From an uncultured Ruminococcus sp. (GTDB lineage: Bacteria; Bacillota; Clostridia; Oscillospirales; Ruminococcaceae): a stretch of 7,142 nucleotides of DNA. The stretch spans positions 1-7,142 of the forward strand of contig CAMWJT010000062.1 of the NCBI GenBank assembly GCA_947174625.1. The letters are read 5' to 3'. This document shows positions 1 through 6,327 of the stretch, piece by piece. The stretch's first letter is position 1. Every line of letters begins with the position of its first letter. The translations under genes and the position numbers were made by a program. The notes beneath the pieces are model-generated. The model did no database searches and was not told where the DNA came from. It saw nothing but the letters and a program-made list of their open reading frames with translations.

Positions 1-2
1 CG

Positions 3-254
3 GTCGTGATTCAGAACAATATGGGTAATCGTTATTCACCGACAACAATTGTAGCATTGATTACATCATCTGCCACAAAGAAACATTTGCCGACGCATGT
101 CTTAATTAACAAAGGTTTCAAAGTGCCGTCCTGTGTTCTTCTGGAACAGATCCGGACAATTTCAATTGATAGATTGAAACAATACATAGTTACGTTGGAT
201 AGATCTGATATGATTCGGATTGACAATGCTCTGAGAGAAAGCCTTGCTATTTAG
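3..254 (+). CDS. MazF/PemK-family endoribonuclease toxin, C-terminal part (5' end cut by window)
   Basis: This is a type II toxin of the MazF/PemK family, which cleaves single-stranded RNA at short sequence-specific sites and is normally held in check by a cognate antitoxin. The reading frame is open to the left edge and about 83 residues are visible. From memory of B. subtilis NdoA (about 116 residues), roughly 27 N-terminal residues are missing, including the catalytic Arg of the 'RPV' segment. Shared blocks are IQNNMGNRYSPT, the ITS segment holding the conserved active-site Thr, LPTHV and LLEQIRT, followed by a C-terminal helix ending in an NdoA-like 'ALRESLAI'. A GTG lies at 6-8, but it codes for an internal Val of the VVIQN strand and is not a start. 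The stop overlaps the ribosome binding site of the HNH gene, so the two are probably co-transcribed. Any antitoxin gene would lie outside the window. The family call is secure; activity and phage role are inferred. Confidence 0.88.
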   Translation, partial: VVIQNNMGNRYSPTTIVALITSSATKKHLPTHVLINKGFKVPSCVLLEQIRTISIDRLKQYIVTLDRSDMIRIDNALRESLAI

Positions 255-258
255 GAGG
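253..258 (+). promoter_or_regulatory. Ribosome binding site of the HNH gene
   Basis: A perfect AGGAGG overlaps the TAG stop of the MazF gene and sits 7 nt before the ATG at 266. It fixes that start and suggests coupled translation of toxin and HNH endonuclease. Confidence 0.85.
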
Positions 259-265
259 ATCAGGA

Positions 266-700
266 ATGACCTATAAACCGTGTCCACGATGCAAGAAACT
301 GATACCGCATGGCACAGCATACTGTGCAGCGTGCAAGCCAATCGCTGAGCAATCCATGCAGGAGAAACGGCAGCATAACAAATCCATGCGGCAGAAAAAG
401 TACAACAGCCGGAGAAATCCGAAGTATGTGAAGTTCTATCACTCCAAGGATTGGAAGAATCTTAGCCGATATAAACTAGAACAAGTGGCATGGAAGTGTG
501 AAGCACATCTGGATAACGGATGCACAGGCATTGCAGTTGAAATTCATCACACCAAGCCAATCCAGACGGAAGAGGGTTGGAATCTCCGGCTTGAGTGGAG
601 CAATCTGGAAGCCGTTTGCACGCATTGCCACAATCTTCGGCATCCGGAAAAGTTACGCAGAGTGCAGCCTGGTGTGGTAGATATGCGAATTTTTTTGTAA
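266..700 (+). CDS. HNH endonuclease with N-terminal zinc ribbon, packaging-associated
   Basis: This 144-residue protein is an HNH-family metal-dependent nuclease. Residues 1-25 form a zinc ribbon (C6-x2-C9 and C20-x2-C23). A Lys/Arg/Gln-rich linker (about 29-55) follows, then the HNH core. The core has the zinc-ligand pairs C78/C86 and C118/C121, the 'EIHH' segment with the catalytic His (H94/H95), N113 in 'SNLEAVC', and H122-N123 in 'CTHCHN'. All key residues are present, so the nuclease looks intact. In many cos-type phages an HNH protein encoded beside the terminase genes is known to help terminase make the specific cos cut (HK97 gp74 is the model). The position directly before the small terminase fits that role. 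The protein ends soon after the core, at a T7 run and stop. Homing-endonuclease activity is an alternative, but the location argues against it. Confidence 0.9.
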   Translation: MTYKPCPRCKKLIPHGTAYCAACKPIAEQSMQEKRQHNKSMRQKKYNSRRNPKYVKFYHSKDWKNLSRYKLEQVAWKCEAHLDNGCTGIAVEIHHTKPIQTEEGWNLRLEWSNLEAVCTHCHNLRHPEKLRRVQPGVVDMRIFL

Positions 701-713
701 CCGGGGGGCGGTT
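699..713. other. Candidate cos site: GC-rich dyad between HNH and small terminase genes
   Basis: The 15-mer AACCGGGGGGCGGTT consists of perfect 5-bp inverted arms (AACCG / CGGTT) around a GGGGG centre. It begins inside the HNH stop codon and stands out as a GC block in an otherwise A/T-rich spacer. Short GC-rich single-stranded ends, cut at partly symmetric sites just before the small terminase gene and beside an HNH gene, are typical of cos phages of Gram-positive hosts. The symmetry and position are seen directly; the role as the staggered cut site (cosN) is inferred. Confidence 0.5.
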
Positions 714-744
714 GAAATTCTGCCACGAACATAGAGGAAAACGG

Positions 745-773
745 TTACAGAAAACTAAATTACAGAAAAAACT
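745..773. repeat. Pair of A-rich direct repeats, possible terminase-binding (cosB-like) sites
   Basis: TTACAGAAAACT at 745-756 recurs as TTACAGAAAAAACT at 760-773, start to start 15 bp apart and differing only by two extra A residues. The pair lies between the GC-rich dyad and the small terminase start and is followed by an A6T7 tract at 783-795, which is expected to bend DNA. Small terminases bind repeated sites close to cos in several phages, so a binding role is plausible but unproven. Confidence 0.35.
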
Positions 774-797
774 CCCTAAATGAAAAAATTTTTTTCT

Positions 798-806
798 GGT
801 GGTGAT
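798..806 (+). promoter_or_regulatory. Extended Shine-Dalgarno sequence overlapping the small terminase GTG start
   Basis: GGTGGTGAT differs by one base from the ideal extended Shine-Dalgarno sequence GGAGGTGAT. It overlaps the GTG codons at 799 and 802 and lies 4-12 nt upstream of an in-frame ATA at 811. A ribosome docked here would be placed over that ATA, not over the GTGs. No other Shine-Dalgarno-like sequence precedes 799, where the DNA is an A6T7 tract. Confidence 0.6.
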
Positions 807-1323
807 AACAATAGGCAGACCAAAAGAACCGATCAACTTAATCATAACAAAAGGCAAAAAGCACTTAACCAAATCTGAAATAGAAGAACGGAAAGCTACA
901 GAAATTCAGCCTTGTACAGATCATATTAAACCACCAGCCTATCTTACAGCAAAGCAAAAGAAACGATTCCAGGAGCTTGCAGAACAGCTCCTGAAAATAA
1001 ATATTTTAGGTGAAACAGATGTGGAGACGTTGGCTCACTATGTCACAGCAGAAGATCTGTATCAGCAAACAGTCAAGGATATTAGGACGGCACAAAAATG
1101 CAAACCAAAGAACGGGGAATTAACCGATATGTCGGAATGGGCGAAGATGATGGATAAATTGGACAAACGACAGGAGCGGTATTTCAAGCAGGCACACACA
1201 ACAGCAGCCAGCTTAGGTTTAACGATCAGTAGCAGATGTAAGATTGTTGTTCCAACAGCTCCCGAAGCCCCTAAAGAAAGTAAATTTACCCAATTTATGA
1301 AAACTGGTGATCTTGATGTTTGA
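799..1323 (+). CDS. terS: Phage terminase small subunit, P27 family
   Basis: This is the DNA-recognition subunit of the packaging motor. It binds the packaging start site and brings the large subunit to it. The protein is 174 residues if read from the GTG at 799. Its profile is that of the P27 small-terminase family: an N-terminal 'GRPKEP' motif followed by a basic stretch, 'IKPPAYLTAKQKKRFQELAEQLLK', then long helices ('DVETLAHYVTAEDLYQQ') and a C-terminal end near 'FTQFM'. The start is uncertain. GTG 799 is the first accepted start codon in frame but lies inside the apparent ribosome binding site. Family members usually begin M-(x)-GRP, which would correspond to ATA at 811 and give 170 residues. 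The gene overlaps the large terminase by 8 bp, as expected for coupled expression of the two subunits. Confidence 0.88.
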   Translation: MVITIGRPKEPINLIITKGKKHLTKSEIEERKATEIQPCTDHIKPPAYLTAKQKKRFQELAEQLLKINILGETDVETLAHYVTAEDLYQQTVKDIRTAQKCKPKNGELTDMSEWAKMMDKLDKRQERYFKQAHTTAASLGLTISSRCKIVVPTAPEAPKESKFTQFMKTGDLDV

Positions 1324-3055
1324 CCGTGTCACAAGTTATGCTGAAAAAGTCTGTTTTGGTCAGGTCATCAGTGGGAAGTTTCACCGACTTGCCTGTGAAC
1401 GTCATCTGAATGACCTGAAACGGCAGAACACAGAAGATTTTCCGTATTACTGGGATTGTGAATCATCTGAGCAAATTTTAAAATATGCTGAAATTTTAAC
1501 AATTGCTGAGGGGGATGCGCCGAAACCGCTGAGACTGATGGAATGGCAGGCATTTGACATTGGCTGTACATTCGGCTGGAAGAAGTCAGCCAATCATAAA
1601 AGACGCTTTAGACGGCGTTATAAATCTATTTCAAGACAACAGGGGAAATCTATGGAAAATGGTATTTTAGGTACATATATAGCTGGCTTTTCTGGTTATC
1701 ATCACGGAAAATTATTTACAGCAGCACCAAAAAGGAAACAGTCCAAAATTGCATGGGGAGAAATGGCGAAATTCATACAAGCGGATAGCGACTTAGCAGA
1801 ATTATTCAAAATTCAAGAGTACAAGCATTTGATTACGGCATTAAATACCAATTGCACGATTGAAGCAGTCAGCCGTGATTCTGGAGCTGATGACGGTTTC
1901 AGACCAATATTTTGTTCACTAGACGAAATGCATCAAATGCGTGATAATTCTATCTATAAAGCGATGTATAACGGCACTCGGTCTTTGCCAGAGACGTTAA
2001 TTTCTATGATTACCACCAGAGGGAAACGTCTGAATTCTTTCTGCTATGAAATAGATAAATACGCCCGTGATATTTTAATGGGAGTGCATACGGCTAATGA
2101 TTTCTTTGCGGATATTTATTGTCTGGATGATGAGGATGACATCTGGGACGAAAGAAACTGGATTAAGGCGTGTCCATTTACTTGTGCAGATCCGGAACGT
2201 CTAGAAATTCTTCGGCAGGATGCACAGACTGCCAGGGATATGGGCGGAGATGATCTGGCTGACTTTCTGTGCAAATCCCTAAATTTATGGGTCAAAAACA
2301 CAAATGACCAATTTATCAATCCGGAAGCATGGAAACTTTGTGCATCAAGACGAAAAATTCAGGAAATTGCACAAACTTACAAACAATGTTTTGTTGGTGT
2401 TGACTTATCCAGCAGCGGCGACCTGACAAGTATTGCTCTGTTGTTTCCAATGGAAAATGACCGTTATTATTTGTACAGCCACAGCTTTATGCCACGAGGA
2501 CGACTGGCAGAACATCAGGAAACTGACCTCGCACCTTATGCCTTATGGGAACGGCAGGGCTTATTGACTGTAACAGGCGGTGAAATGGACTTCATGAATG
2601 ACTATAAGTTTATTATCAGTCATCTAGCAAAGCTAAAAGAACGGCTGGGCTTGGAATTTCTGGGCATTGGCATTGATCCGCATAATGCAGGCGGTGTGAT
2701 GGAAGATTTAGAGGCGTTTGGATGTCCTGTGGTAGCCATTACACAGTCAGCACGAAATCTGAACGACGCAACCTGTGCAGTACAATTGCAGGTCAAGGGA
2801 CGAAAATTCGAATACGATCAAGAAAACGAGCTTCTGACATGGAGCATGGTCAATGCGGCTGTTGTTGCCAATTCCTTCGGGGAAATCAAAGTGGATAAGA
2901 AACGCCGGAATGGTCGCAAGGAAGAGACAAAACGTATTGATCCAGTGGATGCTGTCATTGATGCCTATGCTTTGATGATGCTGAACAGTGCAACAGGAAC
3001 AGTCAATCTGGATGAAAGTCTTGAAAGTTTTCTGAAACTCATGAACTGGAAGTGA
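1316..3055 (+). CDS. terL: Phage terminase large subunit, HK97-like
   Basis: This is the packaging ATPase and nuclease, which cuts concatemeric DNA and drives it through the portal. The ATG at 1316 gives 579 residues. It was preferred over GTG 1307 because the GTG lies inside the GGTGAT (1306-1311) that serves as its ribosome binding site. The N-terminus resembles relatives (YAEKV..G.I..GK...LACERHL.DL). The ATPase domain shows a Walker A variant SRQQGKS (about 106-112), Walker B IFCSLDE (about 198-204) and a TT coupling motif in 'ISMITTRGK' (about 233-234). The nuclease domain, of RNase H fold, has three acidic sites: 'VGVDLSSSGD' (D363), 'GIGIDPHN' (D454) and 'DPVDAVIDA' (D545/D549). Length and motif order are normal, so it looks fully functional. 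It overlaps the small terminase by 8 bp and the portal gene by 4 bp. Confidence 0.95.
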   Translation: MFDRVTSYAEKVCFGQVISGKFHRLACERHLNDLKRQNTEDFPYYWDCESSEQILKYAEILTIAEGDAPKPLRLMEWQAFDIGCTFGWKKSANHKRRFRRRYKSISRQQGKSMENGILGTYIAGFSGYHHGKLFTAAPKRKQSKIAWGEMAKFIQADSDLAELFKIQEYKHLITALNTNCTIEAVSRDSGADDGFRPIFCSLDEMHQMRDNSIYKAMYNGTRSLPETLISMITTRGKRLNSFCYEIDKYARDILMGVHTANDFFADIYCLDDEDDIWDERNWIKACPFTCADPERLEILRQDAQTARDMGGDDLADFLCKSLNLWVKNTNDQFINPEAWKLCASRRKIQEIAQTYKQCFVGVDLSSSGDLTSIALLFPMENDRYYLYSHSFMPRGRLAEHQETDLAPYALWERQGLLTVTGGEMDFMNDYKFIISHLAKLKERLGLEFLGIGIDPHNAGGVMEDLEAFGCPVVAITQSARNLNDATCAVQLQVKGRKFEYDQENELLTWSMVNAAVVANSFGEIKVDKKRRNGRKEETKRIDPVDAVIDAYALMMLNSATGTVNLDESLESFLKLMNWK

Positions 3056-4308
3056 TCCTCATTCTTGAAAAAATAATTAGTAAATTCAGGCGAGGAACAG
3101 TAAAAAAATCTGTTTCTCAAAGTCAGGAACTTTCCCTGAATCAGCTGATTGCTGCTTTGGGATTACAAGGTACGGACAAGAATGCTCTTAGCGAAGCGAC
3201 TTATTTCGCTTGCCTGAAAGTGCTGTCGGAAAGTATTGGTAAATTGCCGCTGAAAATTCAGCAGCAGACAAAGAAACAGGGAATCCGAATTGCAAGGGAA
3301 CATCCCTATTACAGAATGTTGAACGTCCGTCCGAACTGTTATACAACCGCTTCCGCATTCTGGAGTACAATGGAGCTGTTCAGAAATCACTTTGGCAATG
3401 CGTATGCGTGGATTGATACCAGAAAGCCGGAAGTTCCGCAGTTATGGCTGATGTGTCCGAGTGATGTGCATATCTGGTACGATAATGCCTGTATTCTTGC
3501 TGATGTGCCGGACGTTTACTATCAGTACAGCACACCCAAAGGCATGATTGTGCTTGGTTCGGAAGAAGTCCTGCATGTCAGGGCGCACAACACGCCGGAT
3601 GGTATTGTGGGAATCAGTGTACAGGAACAGCTTGCCGGTACGATTCAAAGTAATATCAAGGCACAGGAAATGTTGAAAAAGCTCTATGAGTCAGGCATGA
3701 CAGCAAAGGCAGTGTTAAACTATACAGGCGGTCTCAATGACAAAAATGTAGACACGTTGATAAAAGGCTTTCAGGAATACGCAAATGGTAAGGATTATGG
3801 CATCATTCCTGTTCCGACTGGTTTCAGCTTACAGCCATTGAACATGAAACTTGCAGACAGCCAATTTCTTGAAATCAAACAATACAGTGCCTTGCAGATT
3901 GCAGCGGCTTTCGGTGTCAAGCCGTACCAGATAGGCGATTACACAAAATCCAGTTATGCCAGTGCAGAAGCACAGCAATTAGCCTTTTTGACAGATACTT
4001 TGCTGTACATTATCAAGCAGTATGAGGAAGAAATTGCCTACAAGCTGATGACGGATAAGGAAATGGCGGATGGCTATCATGTGAAATTCAATACCAAAGC
4101 AATTCTGCGCACCGACCACAAGACACAGGTGGAAACGCTGACAACCGGCATCGGAAACTTTCTCTACACGCCGAATGAAGCAAGAGAACAGATTGACTTA
4201 CCGTCTGTGGATGGTGGTGACACGCTGATCGGCAACGGTAATGCAATTCCGATTCAGATTGTGGGGCAGCAGTACACAAACAGTGAGGTGAATATAGATG
4301 AAGTTTAG
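3052..4308 (+). CDS. Phage portal protein, HK97 family
   Basis: The portal forms the dodecameric ring at one vertex of the procapsid through which the terminase pumps DNA and to which the neck is later attached. The 418-residue length is normal for the HK97-like portal family. Recognisable segments are 'LSEATYFACLKVLSESIGKLPL' in two parts (about 46-67), the 'HPYYRMLNVRPN' block (84-95), 'EEVLHVRAH' (171-179), and the long helix 'LEIKQYSALQIAAAFGVKP' (273-291). Also present are 'SYASAEAQ' (301-308) and the C-terminal 'TPNEARE' plus 'LPSVDGGD' (373-390). The GTG start shares a GTGA with the large terminase stop. It has only a weak Shine-Dalgarno sequence, so translation probably relies on coupling. 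The 3' end overlaps the next small gene by 11 bp. Confidence 0.95.
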   Translation: MILILEKIISKFRRGTVKKSVSQSQELSLNQLIAALGLQGTDKNALSEATYFACLKVLSESIGKLPLKIQQQTKKQGIRIAREHPYYRMLNVRPNCYTTASAFWSTMELFRNHFGNAYAWIDTRKPEVPQLWLMCPSDVHIWYDNACILADVPDVYYQYSTPKGMIVLGSEEVLHVRAHNTPDGIVGISVQEQLAGTIQSNIKAQEMLKKLYESGMTAKAVLNYTGGLNDKNVDTLIKGFQEYANGKDYGIIPVPTGFSLQPLNMKLADSQFLEIKQYSALQIAAAFGVKPYQIGDYTKSSYASAEAQQLAFLTDTLLYIIKQYEEEIAYKLMTDKEMADGYHVKFNTKAILRTDHKTQVETLTTGIGNFLYTPNEAREQIDLPSVDGGDTLIGNGNAIPIQIVGQQYTNSEVNIDEV

Positions 4309-4513
4309 CGGAGAAATCGCAATTTTTGATAAACGTGAAGTGATCGAACTTCTTGAAGCGACATCAAAGGGCAAGGCACTTATCAGACGGCAATCGAATA
4401 AGTTATCCACACTTGAATCAGTTGATCTCAGCAGAATCACTCTCATACCTGATGAGCATTCTGTTTCCTTAGAAGAACTGACTGAAAAACTTCGGAAAGG
4501 CGGCATCAAATGA
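4298..4513 (+). CDS. Hypothetical small protein (71 aa) between portal and protease
   Basis: I do not recognise this protein. It is 71 residues, charged, and has no membrane segment, signal peptide or cysteine motif. The N-terminal half looks like a short strand ('GEIAIFD') followed by a helix ('KREVIELLEATSKGKALI'). The C-terminal half, after 'ITLIPDEHSVS', ends in a charged helix with a Lys/Gly tail. A GAGGTG at 4285-4290 lies 7 nt before the ATG, giving a good initiation site. The gene overlaps the portal by 11 bp and the protease by 4 bp (ATGA), so it is clearly an expressed member of the operon. In other HK97-like phages this slot can hold a small uncharacterised gene. A role in procapsid assembly, for example at the portal vertex or with the protease, is only an inference from position. 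Confidence 0.8.
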   Translation: MKFSGEIAIFDKREVIELLEATSKGKALIRRQSNKLSTLESVDLSRITLIPDEHSVSLEELTEKLRKGGIK

Positions 4514-5166
4514 AGATTGAAAAAAGCACGAAAATCCTGGAAAGCGAGATTTCAGAGTCTGAACTTACTGTTATCAATACAATGGCAATGACGGAGCTGA
4601 AAGCAGAGGATATTTTCACATTTAAGGCAATTCTTTGTGACAATCAGATTGACAGAGATTTTGAAGCATTTTCAGAAGCAACCTTGAATCAGCTCGCTGA
4701 TTTGTTTGTTGGCAAGCCTGTGATTAAAGATCATCAGCCGTCATCTGATAATCAGATTGCGAGGATTTATCGGACAGAAGTCAATAACGGACAGTTGCTT
4801 GCCTATTGTTATATGATGAAAACTGCTGGAAATGCGGACTTGATCCAAGAAATTCGGGGCGGTATCAAGAAAGAGGGTAGCGTTGGTTGTGCGATTAACG
4901 CCAGAACATGCAGTATTTGTGGAGCTGATCTAACAAAAAGTCATTGTCGGCACGTTCCGGGGAAGACCTATCAAGGACAGCTTTGCTATGGCATTCTCTC
5001 GGATGCCAGGGATGCCTATGAATTTTCTTTGGTCGCTATTCCGGCACAGAGAAATGCAGGCATTAGCAAAAATTTTAATACAGAACAGCAAAAAGCAGAT
5101 GAGATCCGGGTTCGTTCCAGGATTGCCGGATTGTATGTAAAAATCGGAGGTAATTTTGATGACTAA
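4510..5166 (+). CDS. Phage prohead maturation protease with embedded Cys/His cluster
   Basis: This protein looks like the serine protease that is packaged into the procapsid and trims the scaffold-like arm of the capsid protein. It is 218 residues. After a variable N-terminus come 'IDRDFEAFSEATL' (47-59) and 'GKPVIKDHQ' with candidate catalytic H75. Next are 'GGIKKEGSVGCAI' with candidate nucleophile S124 and 'DAYEFSLVAIPAQRNAGISK' with E171 as third candidate. The order His-Ser-Glu matches the HK97 gp4 arrangement. Between Ser and Glu lies C134-x2-C137-x8-C146-x-H148, followed by 'GKTYQG' and C159, a likely zinc-binding insert. This resembles an insert I recall from other phage protease-like proteins. 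The ATG is preceded by GGCGG and overlaps the previous stop as ATGA. The adjacent capsid gene with an N-terminal arm supports the assignment. Confidence 0.82.
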   Translation: MKIEKSTKILESEISESELTVINTMAMTELKAEDIFTFKAILCDNQIDRDFEAFSEATLNQLADLFVGKPVIKDHQPSSDNQIARIYRTEVNNGQLLAYCYMMKTAGNADLIQEIRGGIKKEGSVGCAINARTCSICGADLTKSHCRHVPGKTYQGQLCYGILSDARDAYEFSLVAIPAQRNAGISKNFNTEQQKADEIRVRSRIAGLYVKIGGNFDD

Positions 5167-6325
5167 GAAAATGAGAGAATTACAGGCAGAAATTTTGAAA
5201 TTTATGAGCATGGCGCAAGCATTCATGGAGGGCGAAACCAAAGATGTGGCAAAAGCCACTTCTTTACTGGATGAAGCGGATGAACTCCAGAAAGAGTTTG
5301 ATGCGCTTGCCCGTCTTGAGAAAAGAGCAAAGGCAGAAGTTCCGGAAGTACCTGTTATGACAAAGAAAGAAACAGTATCCGGCTTTCAGGTTCTAAATAA
5401 ACTGTTTTCAAAAAAGGCTTTGACAGAAGCTGAAAAATCTGCCTTGATTACTGGTACATCCGCACAGAACGGGGAAAATTATCTGCTTCCGGAAGATGTG
5501 AAACTGGAAATCAATGAGCTCCGGAAAACGTATATTTCTGCCAAGGATATTGTCACAGTTGTGCCGACTTTTGCGCTGACCGGCTCTGAGAATTATGAAT
5601 CAGGTGTGCCGAGTGGACTGACCTCTTTCAGTGATGGTGAAGAGATGGGGGAGGAAACTGCTCCAAAATTTGTCCAGAAGACATTTACCATCGGTTGGCA
5701 CGGCAAGTTGATTCCTATTTCCAGAATTTTGATTGGCGCAGAAAGAGCCGGGTTGATGAGCTATCTCAACAACTGGTTTGTCAAGAATGCTATCCTGACA
5801 GAGAATGCTGCTATTTTTGCCAGATTGAAAAATGGCTATGGGACGGCAAAAGCAATTGACAGCTGGATCGCATTAAAGCATTCTGTCAATGTGGATTTAG
5901 ATCCATCCTGTAAGACAAACGGCATGATTGTCACCAATCAGACTGGCTTTGCGTATCTGGATATTGTGCTTGACCAGACAGGCAGACCCATTCTCCAGCC
6001 GAATCCCGCCAATGCAACAGAGAAGCTGTTTCAAGGAATGCCTGTGATTGTCTTTCCAGATTCTCAGCTTGCCAATATCGACAGCACACATGCACCCATG
6101 TTCTATGGGGACATCAAGGCTGGCTGTAAGTTCATAGATTATCAGAACCTGGAGTTTGCGTATTCTGAGCATTACGGCTTTGGAAAGAACCAGAACTATA
6201 TGCGTGTTCTGGAGGGATTCGACGTGATGTCAACGGATACATCTGCGTACATCTATGGCAGCCTAAAAGCACCAATCGAGCTGACCAGCACACCGACAGA
6301 ACCCACTAGCGGTAAAACTAGCTAA
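5159..6325 (+). CDS. Major capsid protein, HK97 fold, with N-terminal scaffold-like domain
   Basis: This protein builds the icosahedral shell. ATG 5159 gives 388 residues. It was chosen over TTG 5156 because GGAGGT at 5146-5151 is 7 nt before it. Residues 1 to about 60 are a charged, helical coiled-coil region rich in Leu, Glu and Lys, typical of the HK97 delta (scaffold) domain. A Lys/Val/Pro linker follows, and the conserved shell begins near 'GENYLLPEDV' (about 105-114). The protease therefore probably cuts somewhere in residues 60-105. Next come the likely E-loop ('SGLTSFSDGEEMGEETAPKF'), the 'FTIGWHGKLIPISRILI' strand and spine helix, and the signature 'MFYGDIKAG' (about 314-322) with 'NYMRVLEGFD' near the end. 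The last 20 residues are Thr/Pro/Ser-rich. The gene overlaps the protease by 8 bp. The family is clear; the exact cleavage site is not. Confidence 0.93.
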   Translation: MTKKMRELQAEILKFMSMAQAFMEGETKDVAKATSLLDEADELQKEFDALARLEKRAKAEVPEVPVMTKKETVSGFQVLNKLFSKKALTEAEKSALITGTSAQNGENYLLPEDVKLEINELRKTYISAKDIVTVVPTFALTGSENYESGVPSGLTSFSDGEEMGEETAPKFVQKTFTIGWHGKLIPISRILIGAERAGLMSYLNNWFVKNAILTENAAIFARLKNGYGTAKAIDSWIALKHSVNVDLDPSCKTNGMIVTNQTGFAYLDIVLDQTGRPILQPNPANATEKLFQGMPVIVFPDSQLANIDSTHAPMFYGDIKAGCKFIDYQNLEFAYSEHYGFGKNQNYMRVLEGFDVMSTDTSAYIYGSLKAPIELTSTPTEPTSGKTS

Positions 6326-6327
6326 TT

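Noticed and set aside
712..740. Possible promoter beginning with TTGAAA at 712-717
   Set aside because: No acceptable -10 hexamer occurs at 16-18 bp spacing, so there is no basis for calling a promoter.
783..795. A6T7 tract as a rho-independent terminator
   Set aside because: The symmetry leaves no loop and there is no GC-rich stem before the T run; it also lies directly before the small terminase, where termination would block the operon.
462..872. 136-codon open frame on the minus strand across the HNH gene and the spacer
   Set aside because: It lies opposite a well-supported HNH gene, has no recognisable protein features and crosses the putative cos region; most likely a chance antisense frame.
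4198..4509. 103-codon minus-strand frame opposite the portal end and the small unknown gene
   Set aside because: The + strand here has overlapping genes with good ribosome binding sites and gene-order support; the antisense product is serine-rich and featureless.
4930..5259. 109-codon minus-strand frame opposite the protease/capsid junction
   Set aside because: It overlaps two confidently assigned genes on the other strand and shows no domain or start signal.
6304..6325. Repeated ACTAGC around the capsid stop as a hairpin or attachment site
   Set aside because: Only a 4-bp CTAG stem can form, and the copies are a short direct repeat within a low-complexity coding tail.
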